A stretch of DNA of 64,000 nt from Aestuariibaculum marinum (GCF_014596975.1 NZ_JACVXD010000005.1:1-64000); one strand, 5' to 3'; positions 34,276 to 44,652 are shown, counted from the stretch's first letter. Translations and numbers: made by a program. Notes: generated from the letters alone by a model not told the origin.

Positions 34276-35343
34276 TTATAAAGATTTTTCATCGAAGTAG
34301 TTGCTTAATAGGGCAACCACATAGCTGTAACTCTGCATGCCTTTACTTTGCTTATTGGCTTTTAGGTAGTTACTGTAGAATAATTTAAAAAACGGTTCTA
34401 AAGGATTGGCATGAGCCTCCCAAAAGTCGCGAGTTTCTTTGTAGTTTTTTAATATGCCCTCATTAACATCGGCAACTAAATCCTCGTAAAGACATTCATC
34501 TCTAAAATATATTTCATTAAGGCAATACCGTAATCCAAAAGTGTAACCGGCATAATTAAAATAGACATCATCATGGCTTATGGCTGCCAAACATCCTATA
34601 AAGTTAGCTTCATTTTCTGCTGCATATCCTAATTGGTGAGCAATTTCATGAGATGAGGTTGTTGGGATTTTAATCGCAGGGATCATTCCATCAATCTGAG
34701 CTTCGTTGGTTAAAGGGTTTAAATAACCGCTAAACCCCATATAGGTTAACGGGTAACTGAACAACGATGTTTTTACACTTTTCGGATGATACTCTAAATG
34801 CGGAAATATGGTTTTTAAGTTTTCATAACCTTTTGGAGCCAAATCTAAAATTTCTGATTTGCTATAAGGCATGGTCACTTTAAGTGTATCGTTATGGGTA
34901 ATTTTTAAATGTAGCTCATTCGATTTCTCAATCAGTTTTTCCGTAACCTTCACCAATTGTTCAGTGGTATAATCATAGTTAAGACTTAAATTTTTATGCA
35001 ACGGTAATCGATGATAGTTTAACCCCCAGCAAAGGTGAAATAAGAAGAAAATAATGGATAGTGCTGCAGCGATATCAACCATCCAGTTTATACTGTCTTT
35101 CCAAATGCGCGTTCTATTTATATAAAGCCACCTCAAAGCATATATTATAGCAAATGCGTATAGAAGATCTCCAAACGAAAATGGTAACCATCCCAATGTG
35201 TATCGAAATACTTTAGAAATCACGGGGTACAGTCCGTTACTGTAATACGTTTCAATAAACTCTTGATGGTGAGCCAGTAGTTTAATAAGTAGGTACTGCG
35301 GAATAATAAGCAGGGCAATAAAGGTCTTTTTCTTTTTCAGCAT
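34276..35343 (-). CDS. DUF3810 family membrane protein with HExxH motif
   Basis: 355 aa. Two or three N-terminal transmembrane helices (LPFSFGDLLYAFAIIYALRWL, WMVDIAAALSIIFFLFHLCWG) precede a soluble domain with SHEIAHQLGYAAENEANF, an H-E-x-x-H followed by a downstream Glu, as in zincin proteases, and TYMGFSGYLNPLTNEAQID. The DUF3810 family is common in Bacteroidota and is likely a membrane metalloprotease. A TATTTTTG box ends only 4 bases from the ATG, so the mRNA may be leaderless. Confidence 0.85.
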   Translation of the reverse strand: MLKKKKTFIALLIIPQYLLIKLLAHHQEFIETYYSNGLYPVISKVFRYTLGWLPFSFGDLLYAFAIIYALRWLYINRTRIWKDSINWMVDIAAALSIIFFLFHLCWGLNYHRLPLHKNLSLNYDYTTEQLVKVTEKLIEKSNELHLKITHNDTLKVTMPYSKSEILDLAPKGYENLKTIFPHLEYHPKSVKTSLFSYPLTYMGFSGYLNPLTNEAQIDGMIPAIKIPTTSSHEIAHQLGYAAENEANFIGCLAAISHDDVYFNYAGYTFGLRYCLNEIYFRDECLYEDLVADVNEGILKNYKETRDFWEAHANPLEPFFKLFYSNYLKANKQSKGMQSYSYVVALLSNYFDEKSL

Positions 35344-35492
35344 ATGTCAAAAATAATAAAAATAAGTACCCAATGCGTGGTGTTTATTTGTTAAGGTTTC
35401 TTCCTGCTGTACGTTATATCTTTTTTATCGTTCCTTACAAAAAAGGATGCCACTTCCATCAGGAGTAAAGGCTAATTTCGGTGCCTTTTTGC

Positions 35493-35500
35493 TACCTTTG
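35493..35500 (+). promoter_or_regulatory. -7 box of pepD
   Basis: TACCTTTG matches TAnnTTTG, 22 bases before the ATG at 35523. Confidence 0.6.
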
Positions 35501-35522
35501 TAATACTAAAACTATATAAAAA

Positions 35523-36986
35523 ATGAGTTCAGAAATAAGACAACTTCAACCCAAAGCATTATGGAATAAATTCGCCGATTTAAACGAAGTACCACGTCCC
35601 TCAAAAAAGGAGGAGCGTGTTATTACGTTTATGAAAAATTTTGGTGAGAACTTAGGGTTAGAAACCTTAGTAGATGCTGTTGGTAATGTCATTATAAAAA
35701 AGCCGGCCACCGCAGGAATGGAAGATAAAACAACCGTAGTGATGCAATCACATTTGGATATGGTTCATCAAAAAAATAACGATACCGTTTTTGATTTCGA
35801 TACGCAAGGCATTGATATGTATGTAGATGGTGATTGGGTAAGAGCTAAAGGAACGACGCTTGGTGCCGATAACGGTTTAGGTGTGGCTACCATTATGGCC
35901 ATTTTAGAAAGTACAGATATTGCTCACCCAGCTATTGAAGCGCTGTTTACTATCGATGAAGAAACAGGAATGACGGGAGCTATGGGCTTAAAAGGCGGTT
36001 TACTTACTGGTGGAATTTTATTGAATTTAGATACTGAAGAGGATAATGAAATAGGTGTAGGTTGTGCTGGAGGAATCGATGTTACAGCGACAAGAACTTA
36101 TGAAGAGGAAGACACTCCGGAATTTAAAATAGGTTTTGAAATTAAGGTGAAAGGATTGCAAGGAGGACACTCTGGAATGCAAATTCATGAAGGTCTGGGG
36201 AATGCCAACAAAATTATGAACCGTATGTTATTTGATGGTTTTGAAAATTTTGGGTTGCGAATTTCTAAAATAGAGGGCGGAAGCCTGCGTAATGCCATTC
36301 CTCGAGAAAGCGTTGCTGTTGTTGCGATTGATGCTATTCATGAAGAAGCATTTATGTTAGAAACAAAGATTTTAGGAGATATCATTAAAAATGAACTAAG
36401 AACTATGGAGCCAGATTTAGAAATAGTAGTTTCTAAATGTGAGACTCCAGAAAAAATTATGGACTTAGGCGTGCAGGAAGGGTTTACCAGAGCATTGTAT
36501 GCTGCACATAACGGGGTGTATCGTATGAGTGCAGAAATCCCTAATCTAGTTGAAACATCTAACAATGTTGCTAAGGTTGTTTTAAAAGACGGAAACATTC
36601 ACGTGGGGTGCTTAACACGTTCTTCGGTTGAAAGTTCTAAGATGGATTTAGCGAACACCCTAAGGTCAACATTTGAATTAACCGGATGTGAAGTAGAATT
36701 TTCAGGGGATTACCCTGGGTGGGCACCAAATATGGACTCTGCCATTTTAAAAGTGATGAGTAAATTATACGAAGATTTAAATGGTGAAAAAGCTCACGTA
36801 GCTGCTTGTCACGCCGGTTTGGAATGTGGTATTCTTGGACAGAATTACCCTGAAATGGACATGATTAGTTTCGGACCAAATATTAAAGGCGCACACAGTC
36901 CTGATGAGCGAGCACAGATTTCATCAGTTCAAAAGTACTGGAATTTTGTTCTTGAAATTTTGAAAAATATTCCGAGTAAAAATTAA
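35523..36986 (+). CDS. pepD: Aminoacyl-histidine dipeptidase (peptidase D)
   Basis: 487 aa, M20 family zinc peptidase that cleaves Xaa-His dipeptides such as carnosine. Metal and catalytic residues are in QSHLDMVHQK, LGADNGLGVA (bridging Asp) and TIDEETGMTGA (catalytic and metal Glu); the last histidine is in SFGPNIKGAHSPDE. Length matches E. coli PepD (485 aa). Supplies histidine from peptides, which links loosely to the hut operon 8 kb away. Confidence 0.94.
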   Translation: MSSEIRQLQPKALWNKFADLNEVPRPSKKEERVITFMKNFGENLGLETLVDAVGNVIIKKPATAGMEDKTTVVMQSHLDMVHQKNNDTVFDFDTQGIDMYVDGDWVRAKGTTLGADNGLGVATIMAILESTDIAHPAIEALFTIDEETGMTGAMGLKGGLLTGGILLNLDTEEDNEIGVGCAGGIDVTATRTYEEEDTPEFKIGFEIKVKGLQGGHSGMQIHEGLGNANKIMNRMLFDGFENFGLRISKIEGGSLRNAIPRESVAVVAIDAIHEEAFMLETKILGDIIKNELRTMEPDLEIVVSKCETPEKIMDLGVQEGFTRALYAAHNGVYRMSAEIPNLVETSNNVAKVVLKDGNIHVGCLTRSSVESSKMDLANTLRSTFELTGCEVEFSGDYPGWAPNMDSAILKVMSKLYEDLNGEKAHVAACHAGLECGILGQNYPEMDMISFGPNIKGAHSPDERAQISSVQKYWNFVLEILKNIPSKN

Positions 36987-37048
36987 TTAAAATGTATTTT
37001 GTCGAATAAATTTGCGTTTAATCGATATATTTTACATATTTGTTTAGT

Positions 37049-37128
37049 GAAAAGCATTTTTTGAATGAAACATAAAGTAAGCCCCAAACGGTCTCTAAAA
37101 AGAAACATTCGGAATAATGCTTTTTATT
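37049..37128 (+). ncRNA. Candidate small RNA downstream of pepD
   Basis: A -33-like TTTG (37011-37014) and a -7-like CATATTTG (37035-37042, 7 of 8 bases) are 20 bases apart and predict a start near 37049. From there AAAAGCATT (37050-37058) pairs with AATGCTTTT (37116-37124), and GAATG (37063-37067) with CATTC (37106-37110). The stem ends in TTTTTATTTT, like an intrinsic terminator. The region also holds a 27-codon frame (37065-37148, MKHKVSPKRS...) that might be a basic peptide. It could instead be the 3' end and terminator of pepD. Confidence 0.35.
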
Positions 37129-37144
37129 TTATATCCTATTCAAT

Positions 37145-37366
37145 TTAAGGTACAGGGTCGTAACCTGAGCCTCCCCAAGGGTGACAACTAAAAATGCGCT
37201 TAATAGCTAACCATCCACCTTTAAATAATCCATGTTTTTGTAAAGCTTCCTTACTATAGTGCGAGCAGGTAGGCGTGTATCTACAGGTTGCGGGTGTAAG
37301 TGGAGAAATAAAGGTCTGATAAATCTTTATTAGCAATAGAAACGGTGCAACAAGTAGTTTTTTCAT
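37145..37366 (-). CDS. yidD: Membrane protein insertion efficiency factor YidD
   Basis: 73 aa, complete for the family. The conserved [35 protein letters not shown] and GYDPVP are all present. YidD assists YidC in inserting inner-membrane proteins. A short N-terminal amphipathic helix holds it at the membrane. It is usually next to rnpA/yidC in other phyla; here it follows cysS, separated by a 101-base spacer with a hairpin repeat. Confidence 0.95.
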   Translation of the reverse strand: MKKLLVAPFLLLIKIYQTFISPLTPATCRYTPTCSHYSKEALQKHGLFKGGWLAIKRIFSCHPWGGSGYDPVP

Positions 37367-37414
37367 GCTTTTGTTAACCTGAATTTGTTTCGGGCTCTAT
37401 TTTTTGGTTTGCTA

Positions 37415-37452
37415 AGTCGTTAAACTGAAAATGTTTTTTCAACTTAACGACT
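37415..37452. repeat. ORF-less hairpin repeat between yidD and cysS
   Basis: AGTCGTTAA (37415-37423) pairs with TTAACGACT (37444-37452), and TGAAAA (37426-37431) with TTTTCA (37436-37441), leaving only an AC/AC internal mismatch and loop tgtt. The arm CTTAACGACT followed by AAACAAC is shared with the left flank of the four-helix-bundle gene beyond cysS. It looks like a small or deleted copy of that element. Confidence 0.55.
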
Positions 37453-37467
37453 CACAAACAACAATAT

Positions 37468-38949
<1,482 letters not shown>

Positions 38950-38960
38950 TGATTTTATTA

Positions 38961-39407
38961 TTGTTGAGTTGTTTGATGTTAAGTCGTTAAGATGAGATAA
39001 AATGATTTCTTAACGAATTAATTTTGTTGGTTATTGTTTCAACTTCTACTCTGATATTTTTATATTTTTCTTCAGAAAGAAAACCTAATTCTTTAGAAAT
39101 AATAACTTGATTCAATAGTTCTAATGCAGAACTATAAGCCAAAGTCATAAAATGTGCTTTGTCCTTATTTGTTAATCTGGCAGTGCCTTCTGCTAAATTA
39201 GAAGGAATAGAAACAGAACTTCGTCTCATTTGAGAAATTAAACCAAATTTTTCTTCATCAGGAAAATTCTTGGTGTAATTATAAATAGTGGTAGCAAGTT
39301 TTATAGCATTATTCCAAACATCTAATTTTTCAAATGAATATAAGTGCATTATTTATAATGTAATTATTTTTAAAATTTGCTTAACAACTAAACGACAAAC
39401 ATCAACC
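38961..39407 (-). mobile_element. IVS-like element carrying a four-helix-bundle gene
   Basis: The gene at 38987-39349 is bounded by imperfect inverted repeats. The left end on the plus strand reads TTGATGTTAAGTCGTTAAG (38973-38991). The right end reads CTTAACAACTAAAC (39380-39393) then ACATCAA (39399-39405), its complement except for two mismatches and one insertion. Inside the left end CGTTAAGA (38985-38992) also pairs with TCTTAACG (39008-39015), overlapping the gene's last codons. S23-family proteins were first found in 23S rRNA intervening sequences, where the ends pair in the RNA. Boundaries are estimates. Confidence 0.4.
38987..39349 (-). CDS. S23-family four-helix-bundle protein (IVS-encoded type)
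   Basis: 120 aa, all helical. Family marks are [50 protein letters not shown], then a third and fourth helix with [16 protein letters not shown]. Members occur in 23S rRNA intervening sequences and as Avd proteins of diversity-generating retroelements; they form pentameric barrels that bind nucleic acid. No reverse transcriptase or rRNA is nearby. It interrupts folE and cysS in the same orientation, 63 bases after folE and 37 before cysS. Its role in the cell is unknown. Confidence 0.88.
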   Translation of the reverse strand: MHLYSFEKLDVWNNAIKLATTIYNYTKNFPDEEKFGLISQMRRSSVSIPSNLAEGTARLTNKDKAHFMTLAYSSALELLNQVIISKELGFLSEEKYKNIRVEVETITNKINSLRNHFISS

Positions 39408-39412
39408 GATGA

Positions 39413-40090
39413 TTAAAACTTGGTGTCTAATTTTATGTAATCTAAAAATTCTCTGCGTACAGAGTTTTCTTTAAATTTACCACCAAACTCTGAGGTTACG
39501 GTACTACTTTCAATATCGCGAATACCTCTTGAGTTTACACATAAGTGTTTTGCGTCTACAACGCAGGCAACATCGTCTGTACCTAATACTTCTTGAAGCT
39601 CTTTAACAATCTGGATGGTTAAACGCTCCTGAACTTGTGGACGCTTAGCGTAGTAATCTACAATACGATTCATTTTAGATAAACCAACAACCGAACCGTT
39701 AGAGATATAAGCAATATGCGCTTTACCAACGATAGGTAATAAATGGTGCTCACAGGTTGAATAAACCGTAATGTTTTTTTCAACCAGCATTTCCCCATAT
39801 TTGTATTTATTGTCGAAAGTTGAAGCACTAGGTTTTCTTTTGGGGTCTAAACCACCAAAAATTTCTTTAACAAACATTTTAGCCACACGGTTTGGTGTTC
39901 CGCTTAAGCTATCGTCTGTTAAATCGAGACCTAATGTTTCCATGATGTGACGTACATCGTCTTTAATTATTTCTATTTTTTCTTCATTAGACAATTTAAA
40001 AGCATCACCTCTTAATGGGGTGTCTGATGAAGTTCCAATGTGGTCGTCTCCTAAAGATTCAAATTCTTCTAAGTTATTCTCAATTTTCAT
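39413..40090 (-). CDS. folE: GTP cyclohydrolase I
   Basis: 225 aa. It makes 7,8-dihydroneopterin triphosphate from GTP, the first step to tetrahydrofolate. The zinc ligands are Cys and His in STCEHHLLPIVGKAHIAYI and the second Cys in VVDAKHLCVNSRGI. TPNRVAKMFVKEIFGGL and LSKMNRIVDYYAKRPQVQERLT are other signatures. The N-terminal 25 residues are acidic and variable. The folP gene of the same pathway is 17 kb away. Confidence 0.96.
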   Translation of the reverse strand: MKIENNLEEFESLGDDHIGTSSDTPLRGDAFKLSNEEKIEIIKDDVRHIMETLGLDLTDDSLSGTPNRVAKMFVKEIFGGLDPKRKPSASTFDNKYKYGEMLVEKNITVYSTCEHHLLPIVGKAHIAYISNGSVVGLSKMNRIVDYYAKRPQVQERLTIQIVKELQEVLGTDDVACVVDAKHLCVNSRGIRDIESSTVTSEFGGKFKENSVRREFLDYIKLDTKF

Positions 40091-40159
40091 CTGTTCATTT
40101 CATTGTTATTTAGTTGAATGATTGTCATATCATTAACCAAAAAAATCACTTTAAGTTTG

Positions 40160-40167
40160 CAAAGATA
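40160..40167 (-). promoter_or_regulatory. -7 box of folE
   Basis: TATCTTTG on the minus strand, with a leader of about 65 bases before the folE ATG at 40090. The leader contains AATGAT-N6-ATCATT (40117-40134), a small inverted repeat. Confidence 0.55.
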
Positions 40168-40256
40168 AGCAAAACAGTTTTGTTATGATTTGTATTATTA
40201 CACAATTAATTTAAAGAGTAGGTCTGTTTTTCTAGGTATTAGTTACATGAAAAATG

Positions 40257-40290
40257 AAAGAAGCTTGAATTTAGTAATTCAAGCTTCTTT
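40257..40290 (-). terminator. Terminator after the FadL-type porin gene
   Basis: 15-bp perfect stem AAAGAAGCTTGAATT / AATTCAAGCTTCTTT with loop tagt, 23 bases beyond the stop of the minus-strand porin gene, followed on that strand by TTTCATTTTTC. Confidence 0.75.
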
Positions 40291-40312
40291 GTAATATTGT
40301 TTGATTACGTTT

Positions 40313-41830
40313 TTATAAGTTGAAACTTAGAGAAAACGTAATATTAGAATTGGTTTGATCTATAGATGCATTATCTATTAAACCAACATTATATAATGGG
40401 GTTTCGAATGAACGTTGTGATTGGTCGAAAGTCACATCGAATTTGGTATTACCAAAACTATAACCTAAACCAACAGAGAATCCGTTTAAATCTCCAACAG
40501 TTATTCCGTCGGTATACGGACTTTCTTCGTAACGGTAACCACCTCGTAAACTCAATTGCTTAATTCTGTACTCACCACCAATACGGTAGGTAGAGGCTGT
40601 GGTTAAAATATCGTTCATAATAGCATTTTGATCGGCAAAGAAGCCATCAGACGTCGGTTTAAATTTCGTGTTACTATAATCTTTAATAGAATAGTCGAAA
40701 CTTAACAAGCCTTGAGTTCCAAAAATATAGGCTAGACTTCCCGTGAATTTTCCTGGAGTTTGAATTCTGTATTGTGGGTAAATATTTATAATTGATGGAA
40801 TGTAGTCTACATCTGGATCTGCAAGATTGGTGTTGATGTATTGCGTGGTTTCCTCTCTAATGGTATACCAGGTAGGAGAGTCGTAAGTGGCTCCAACTCT
40901 AAATTCTTGCGACAGTTTTAAAATACCTCCCAACTGGAATGAAAACCCGTTTCCAGTAGTAGATAAGGTATTATCGAAATCAATATATTCAATATCTCCA
41001 CCGTTATTATTGTCTTCCATTAAACTGGTTACACGATCGTAATCAATAAAATGAGAATTTAAATTAAGTCCTAGGTACAACTTGTCCTCATATTGTGTAG
41101 CGAAGTTGAAGGAAATTTTACCGTTGTATCCTGTAGAGATATAAGAGTAATCGTGAATGAAGCTTCCAGTAGCTACATTAGCAATATATTCGGTATTGTT
41201 ATCATTATCGGTAACAGGGTCTAAAATATAGGCTTGATAACCTAAAAAGGCTTGTTGATGAGCAAACCCATATCTTCCACCTATATCTTGGTAAGCTTCT
41301 TCAATAAATCGGTCATTTAAAGAAATTTCTGCTAAGGGAATGCCATCGGCATAATCATAAAAGTAACTCGCTATAGAATTACTAAATTGACCGTCGTTGT
41401 TAGTGTTTGTACCTATGGCATTCCAAACATTCTCATGATTGTTTGTTTTTTCGTAAGCCACACTTAATGCAAATTTTCGCCATGGGGAATTATTTCTTGC
41501 TGCAAATACAAAAGTTGCTCCTCCTTGATTTAGGTCAAACGTTGAATTGTTTACTTTGTTGTTACCGTTAAAATACTGTGTTTCATTTTTTACATCGGCA
41601 TTTGATAAAGAAAACGATACGTGACTCGCACTGAATACTGCCGAACTTGCCGGGTTTAAACTCACGGCACTCATGTCTCCACCTAAGGCTCCAAAGGCCC
41701 CACTTAAGGCTCTGAAACGCGCTGTTCCTTGAATTTCACTTTGTGAGTAACGTAACGCATCACTAATATCCTGAGCATTTAGTGCGCACGCCGAGAGTAT
41801 ACCTATAAATAACAGGTTTAACTTTTTCAT
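40313..41830 (-). CDS. FadL/OmpP1-type outer-membrane transport protein
   Basis: 505 aa. Signal peptide MKKLNLLFIGILSACALNAQ. The start of the mature chain, DALRYSQSEIQGTARFRALSGAFGALGGDMSAVSLNPASSAVF, is the hatch region typical of FadL/TodX-like porins. The rest alternates short beta strands and ends in NITFSLSFNL, the terminal aromatic-rich strand of barrels. It should carry hydrophobic compounds across the outer membrane. Encoded 26 bases after the low-complexity lipoprotein gene and probably in one operon with it. Confidence 0.85.
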   Translation of the reverse strand: MKKLNLLFIGILSACALNAQDISDALRYSQSEIQGTARFRALSGAFGALGGDMSAVSLNPASSAVFSASHVSFSLSNADVKNETQYFNGNNKVNNSTFDLNQGGATFVFAARNNSPWRKFALSVAYEKTNNHENVWNAIGTNTNNDGQFSNSIASYFYDYADGIPLAEISLNDRFIEEAYQDIGGRYGFAHQQAFLGYQAYILDPVTDNDNNTEYIANVATGSFIHDYSYISTGYNGKISFNFATQYEDKLYLGLNLNSHFIDYDRVTSLMEDNNNGGDIEYIDFDNTLSTTGNGFSFQLGGILKLSQEFRVGATYDSPTWYTIREETTQYINTNLADPDVDYIPSIINIYPQYRIQTPGKFTGSLAYIFGTQGLLSFDYSIKDYSNTKFKPTSDGFFADQNAIMNDILTTASTYRIGGEYRIKQLSLRGGYRYEESPYTDGITVGDLNGFSVGLGYSFGNTKFDVTFDQSQRSFETPLYNVGLIDNASIDQTNSNITFSLSFNL

Positions 41831-41856
41831 AGTTTAATTTTTCTTTTTTTAAGCTT

Positions 41857-43011
41857 TTATCCTCTTCTTCCTCCGCTTGAAGATCTAGAACTACTACCAC
41901 TAGAACGGCTACTGCTTCCAGACGATGATCTCATACTTGACCCAGAGCTAGATCTGGAACTAGATCCCGAACTATAACTTCTACTTGGGGTGTAGGATTT
42001 ATTTCCTGATGATCTCCTAGAATAGTTGCTGTTGTTACTGTTAGAAGAATTATAAGATCTCGATGTCGTTGTTGTTCTTCTGTTAGAAGATGAGGCTCTT
42101 GATGTCGAATTTTTTGATGGCGTGTAAGTAGACGAAGAGCGTCTTTGTGTACTGCTTGAATAATTTCGAGTACCATTGGTATTATAACTCCTTCTATCTG
42201 CATTAACACCATTTCTATCTATAGTGCTTCTTCTTGAAGTGTATTTAGAAGTCCTGTCTGAACTCGTATAACTACTTCTTCTGTTAATTGGGGTAGAAGT
42301 ACCTCGGTTAGCGTAGCTACCTCTTCTACTAGAACTATAGGCAATATTTCTTCTATCGTAAATACCATTGTTTCCCCAGTAACCACCATAGTAGGTGTTA
42401 TATCCATAATATCTTCCGTAAGGCGCGCCGTAATATCCTATGTGGCCATGACGCCAGGGATTACCCCAGCCATAATAACCGCCGTACCAAAACGGGTCGT
42501 AGTATCCCCAGTTATTCCAGCCCCAGTTCCAGGAATTCCATCCCCAGCCCCAGTTCCAATTGTTGTAACCGTAATTCCAGCCATAATTCCAACCCCAGTT
42601 ATTCCAATAAGGATCACCCCAATAACCATAACCGGTATTAAAATTAATAGTAACATTGCTGTTTTCCTGTCCCCAACCACCATAACCTTGGTAGTCGTTG
42701 GCCTGAGCATCATCCTCAGAGTAACCCGATGTTTCGTAATCATCTATATCAGTAAAAATTTCACTACTGGAAATCATATAATCGGCTTCCATAGATTTAT
42801 TTTTAAAGTAGTTAGAATAATAGTCATTCTTAGAATTATCTTTAGGCACTTCAACAACAGCTTCTTCGTAGCGATCGTATTGTTCTGTGCTTCCGTAAAT
42901 CCCATCATTAGCGCCAACATATTGATAAGAACCACATGAAGACAAGCCAATTGCCAAGCTTAAAACGGCTAAAATTGGCATTTTCTTGATTAAGTAGTTG
43001 TTAAATAGCAT
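41857..43011 (-). CDS. Low-complexity lipoprotein (Gly/Tyr/Trp/Asn-rich, then Ser/Arg-rich)
   Basis: 384 aa. Lipobox GLSSC with Cys at about 26. After an acidic section (about 50-115) comes a stretch of aromatic Gly/Asn/Trp/Tyr repeats (WGWNSWNWGWNNWGYYDPFW, about 135-215), then a Ser/Arg/Thr/Tyr-rich tail to the end (RSSSGSSMRSSSGSSSRSSG). Only composition is recognisable; such tails can bind polyanions and such Gly-aromatic parts self-associate. The later ATG at 42981 is possible but would remove the two lysines of the signal n-region. Likely a surface or outer-membrane structural protein. Confidence 0.75.
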   Translation of the reverse strand: MLFNNYLIKKMPILAVLSLAIGLSSCGSYQYVGANDGIYGSTEQYDRYEEAVVEVPKDNSKNDYYSNYFKNKSMEADYMISSSEIFTDIDDYETSGYSEDDAQANDYQGYGGWGQENSNVTINFNTGYGYWGDPYWNNWGWNYGWNYGYNNWNWGWGWNSWNWGWNNWGYYDPFWYGGYYGWGNPWRHGHIGYYGAPYGRYYGYNTYYGGYWGNNGIYDRRNIAYSSSRRGSYANRGTSTPINRRSSYTSSDRTSKYTSRRSTIDRNGVNADRRSYNTNGTRNYSSSTQRRSSSTYTPSKNSTSRASSSNRRTTTTSRSYNSSNSNNSNYSRRSSGNKSYTPSRSYSSGSSSRSSSGSSMRSSSGSSSRSSGSSSRSSSGGRRG

Positions 43012-43039
43012 ATCATTAGATTTTTATTGTTGAACATAA

Positions 43040-43047
43040 CAAAAATA
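43040..43047 (-). promoter_or_regulatory. -7 box of the lipoprotein-porin operon
   Basis: TATTTTTG on the minus strand, 28 bases before the ATG at 43011. Confidence 0.5.
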
Positions 43048-43087
43048 GTTAGTTTTGCTGAACTATTTTTATATTTAACATAATCAC

Positions 43088-43095
43088 AATATTTG
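43088..43095 (+). promoter_or_regulatory. Candidate -7 box of proS
   Basis: AATATTTG matches TAnnTTTG in 7 of 8 bases and lies 15 bases before the ATG at 43111. Confidence 0.35.
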
Positions 43096-43110
43096 TGCCA
43101 AAATACTAAT

Positions 43111-44589
43111 ATGAGTAAAAAACTTACCAGTAGATCAGAAGATTATTCGAAATGGTATAACGAACTTGTTGTAAAGGCTGATCTGGCGGAGAATTCGGCT
43201 GTAAGAGGATGTATGGTTATTAAGCCTTACGGATATGCCATTTGGGAAAAAATGCAGGCGGAATTAGACAGAATGTTTAAAGAAACGGGGCACCAAAATG
43301 CCTATTTTCCATTGTTTGTTCCGAAAAGTTTATTTGAAGCAGAAGAAAAGAATGCCGAAGGGTTTGCAAAAGAATGTGCTGTAGTAACACATTATAGATT
43401 GCAAAATGATCCTGATAAACCAGGTAAATTAAGAGTAGATCCAGAAGCAAAACTGGAAGAGGAGTTGGTAGTGCGTCCAACGTCTGAAGCTATTATATGG
43501 AACACCTATAGAAACTGGATACAATCGTATAGAGATTTACCAATACTTATTAACCAATGGGCTAATGTAGTGCGTTGGGAAATGCGTACGCGTTTATTTT
43601 TACGTACAGCAGAATTCTTATGGCAGGAAGGACACACGGCGCATGAAACAAAAGCAGAAGCATTAGCTGAAGCTAAAACCATGAATAATGTGTATGCCAC
43701 TTTTGCTGAAAAATTTATGGCGATTCCAGTAGTGCAAGGGGTAAAAACAGAAAGTGAACGTTTTGCAGGAGCTGTGGAAACCTATTGTATTGAGGCTTTA
43801 ATGCAGGATGGAAAGGCATTGCAGGCAGGAACATCTCACTTCTTAGGTCAGAACTTTGCAAAAGCCTTTGATGTGAAATATGCAAGCAAAGAAGGTAAGC
43901 AAGATTATGTATGGGCAACCTCTTGGGGCGTTTCTACACGTTTAATGGGGGCCTTAATCATGACACATAGTGATGATAACGGATTAGTATTGCCACCAAG
44001 CTTAGCGCCAAATCAGGTTGTTATTGTCCCTATATATAAGAGTGATGAAGATTTAGATAAGATTACTGAAGTCGCTAATGGTATTATGAGCGATTTAAGA
44101 GCTAAAGGTATATCTGTAAAATTCGATAATAGAACCACACAACGTCCGGGAGCTAAATTTGCACAACACGAATTACAAGGAGTGCCGTTACGTATAGCTA
44201 TAGGTCCAAAAGATTTAGCAAATGGCACAGTAGAGCTAGCACGTCGTGATACGTTAACAAAATCTGTTGTGACTCTAGATTACTTAACAACTACTATCAA
44301 TGATCTTTTAAAAGAGATTCAGGAGACGTTATTTAATAAAGCATTAGAATTTAGAGATAGCCACATTACAGAAGTAGAAACATTCGAAGAATTTAAGGAT
44401 GTTTTAGAAAATAAAACCGGATTTATCTCGGCACACTGGGATGGAACAAATGAGACCGAAGAAAAGATAAAAGAGCTTACAAAAGCCACGATTAGATGTA
44501 TTCCTTTGGAAATGAATGATGAAGAAGGTGTGTGTGTGTATTCTGGTAAACCTTCTAAAGGTCGGGTGTTATTTGCAAAAGCCTATTAA
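43111..44589 (+). CDS. proS: Prolyl-tRNA synthetase (archaeal/eukaryotic-like type)
   Basis: 492 aa from the ATG at 43111 ([20 protein letters not shown]); an upstream GTG overlaps the -7 box and is rejected. Class II motifs are seen: [54 protein letters not shown] and [15 protein letters not shown]. The bacterial INS editing domain is missing and the C-terminal zinc-like domain is present, which marks the short archaeal form that Bacteroidota use. It charges tRNA-Pro. Confidence 0.96.
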   Translation: MSKKLTSRSEDYSKWYNELVVKADLAENSAVRGCMVIKPYGYAIWEKMQAELDRMFKETGHQNAYFPLFVPKSLFEAEEKNAEGFAKECAVVTHYRLQNDPDKPGKLRVDPEAKLEEELVVRPTSEAIIWNTYRNWIQSYRDLPILINQWANVVRWEMRTRLFLRTAEFLWQEGHTAHETKAEALAEAKTMNNVYATFAEKFMAIPVVQGVKTESERFAGAVETYCIEALMQDGKALQAGTSHFLGQNFAKAFDVKYASKEGKQDYVWATSWGVSTRLMGALIMTHSDDNGLVLPPSLAPNQVVIVPIYKSDEDLDKITEVANGIMSDLRAKGISVKFDNRTTQRPGAKFAQHELQGVPLRIAIGPKDLANGTVELARRDTLTKSVVTLDYLTTTINDLLKEIQETLFNKALEFRDSHITEVETFEEFKDVLENKTGFISAHWDGTNETEEKIKELTKATIRCIPLEMNDEEGVCVYSGKPSKGRVLFAKAY

Positions 44590-44644
44590 TTGAATTTTTT
44601 TTAAAAAAAGTTTGCTAAGGTATTGCAGCATTCAGAAAAAGGTG

Positions 44645-44652
44645 TAATTTTG
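44645..44652 (+). promoter_or_regulatory. Promoter upstream of the first tRNA-Glu
   Basis: TAATTTTG with TTG at 44623-44625 gives the -33/-7 spacing of 19 bases. About 86 bases of leader would precede the tRNA and be removed by processing. Confidence 0.5.

Noticed and set aside
38987..39349. Diversity-generating retroelement (Avd) for the four-helix-bundle gene
   Set aside because: No reverse transcriptase or template/variable repeat is found nearby; the neighbours are folE and cysS.
42438..42939. Frames of 101 and 165 aa overlapping the low-complexity lipoprotein
   Set aside because: They are other-frame readings of its Gly/Trp/Asn repeats and have matching low-complexity composition (IPVVVIP-type).
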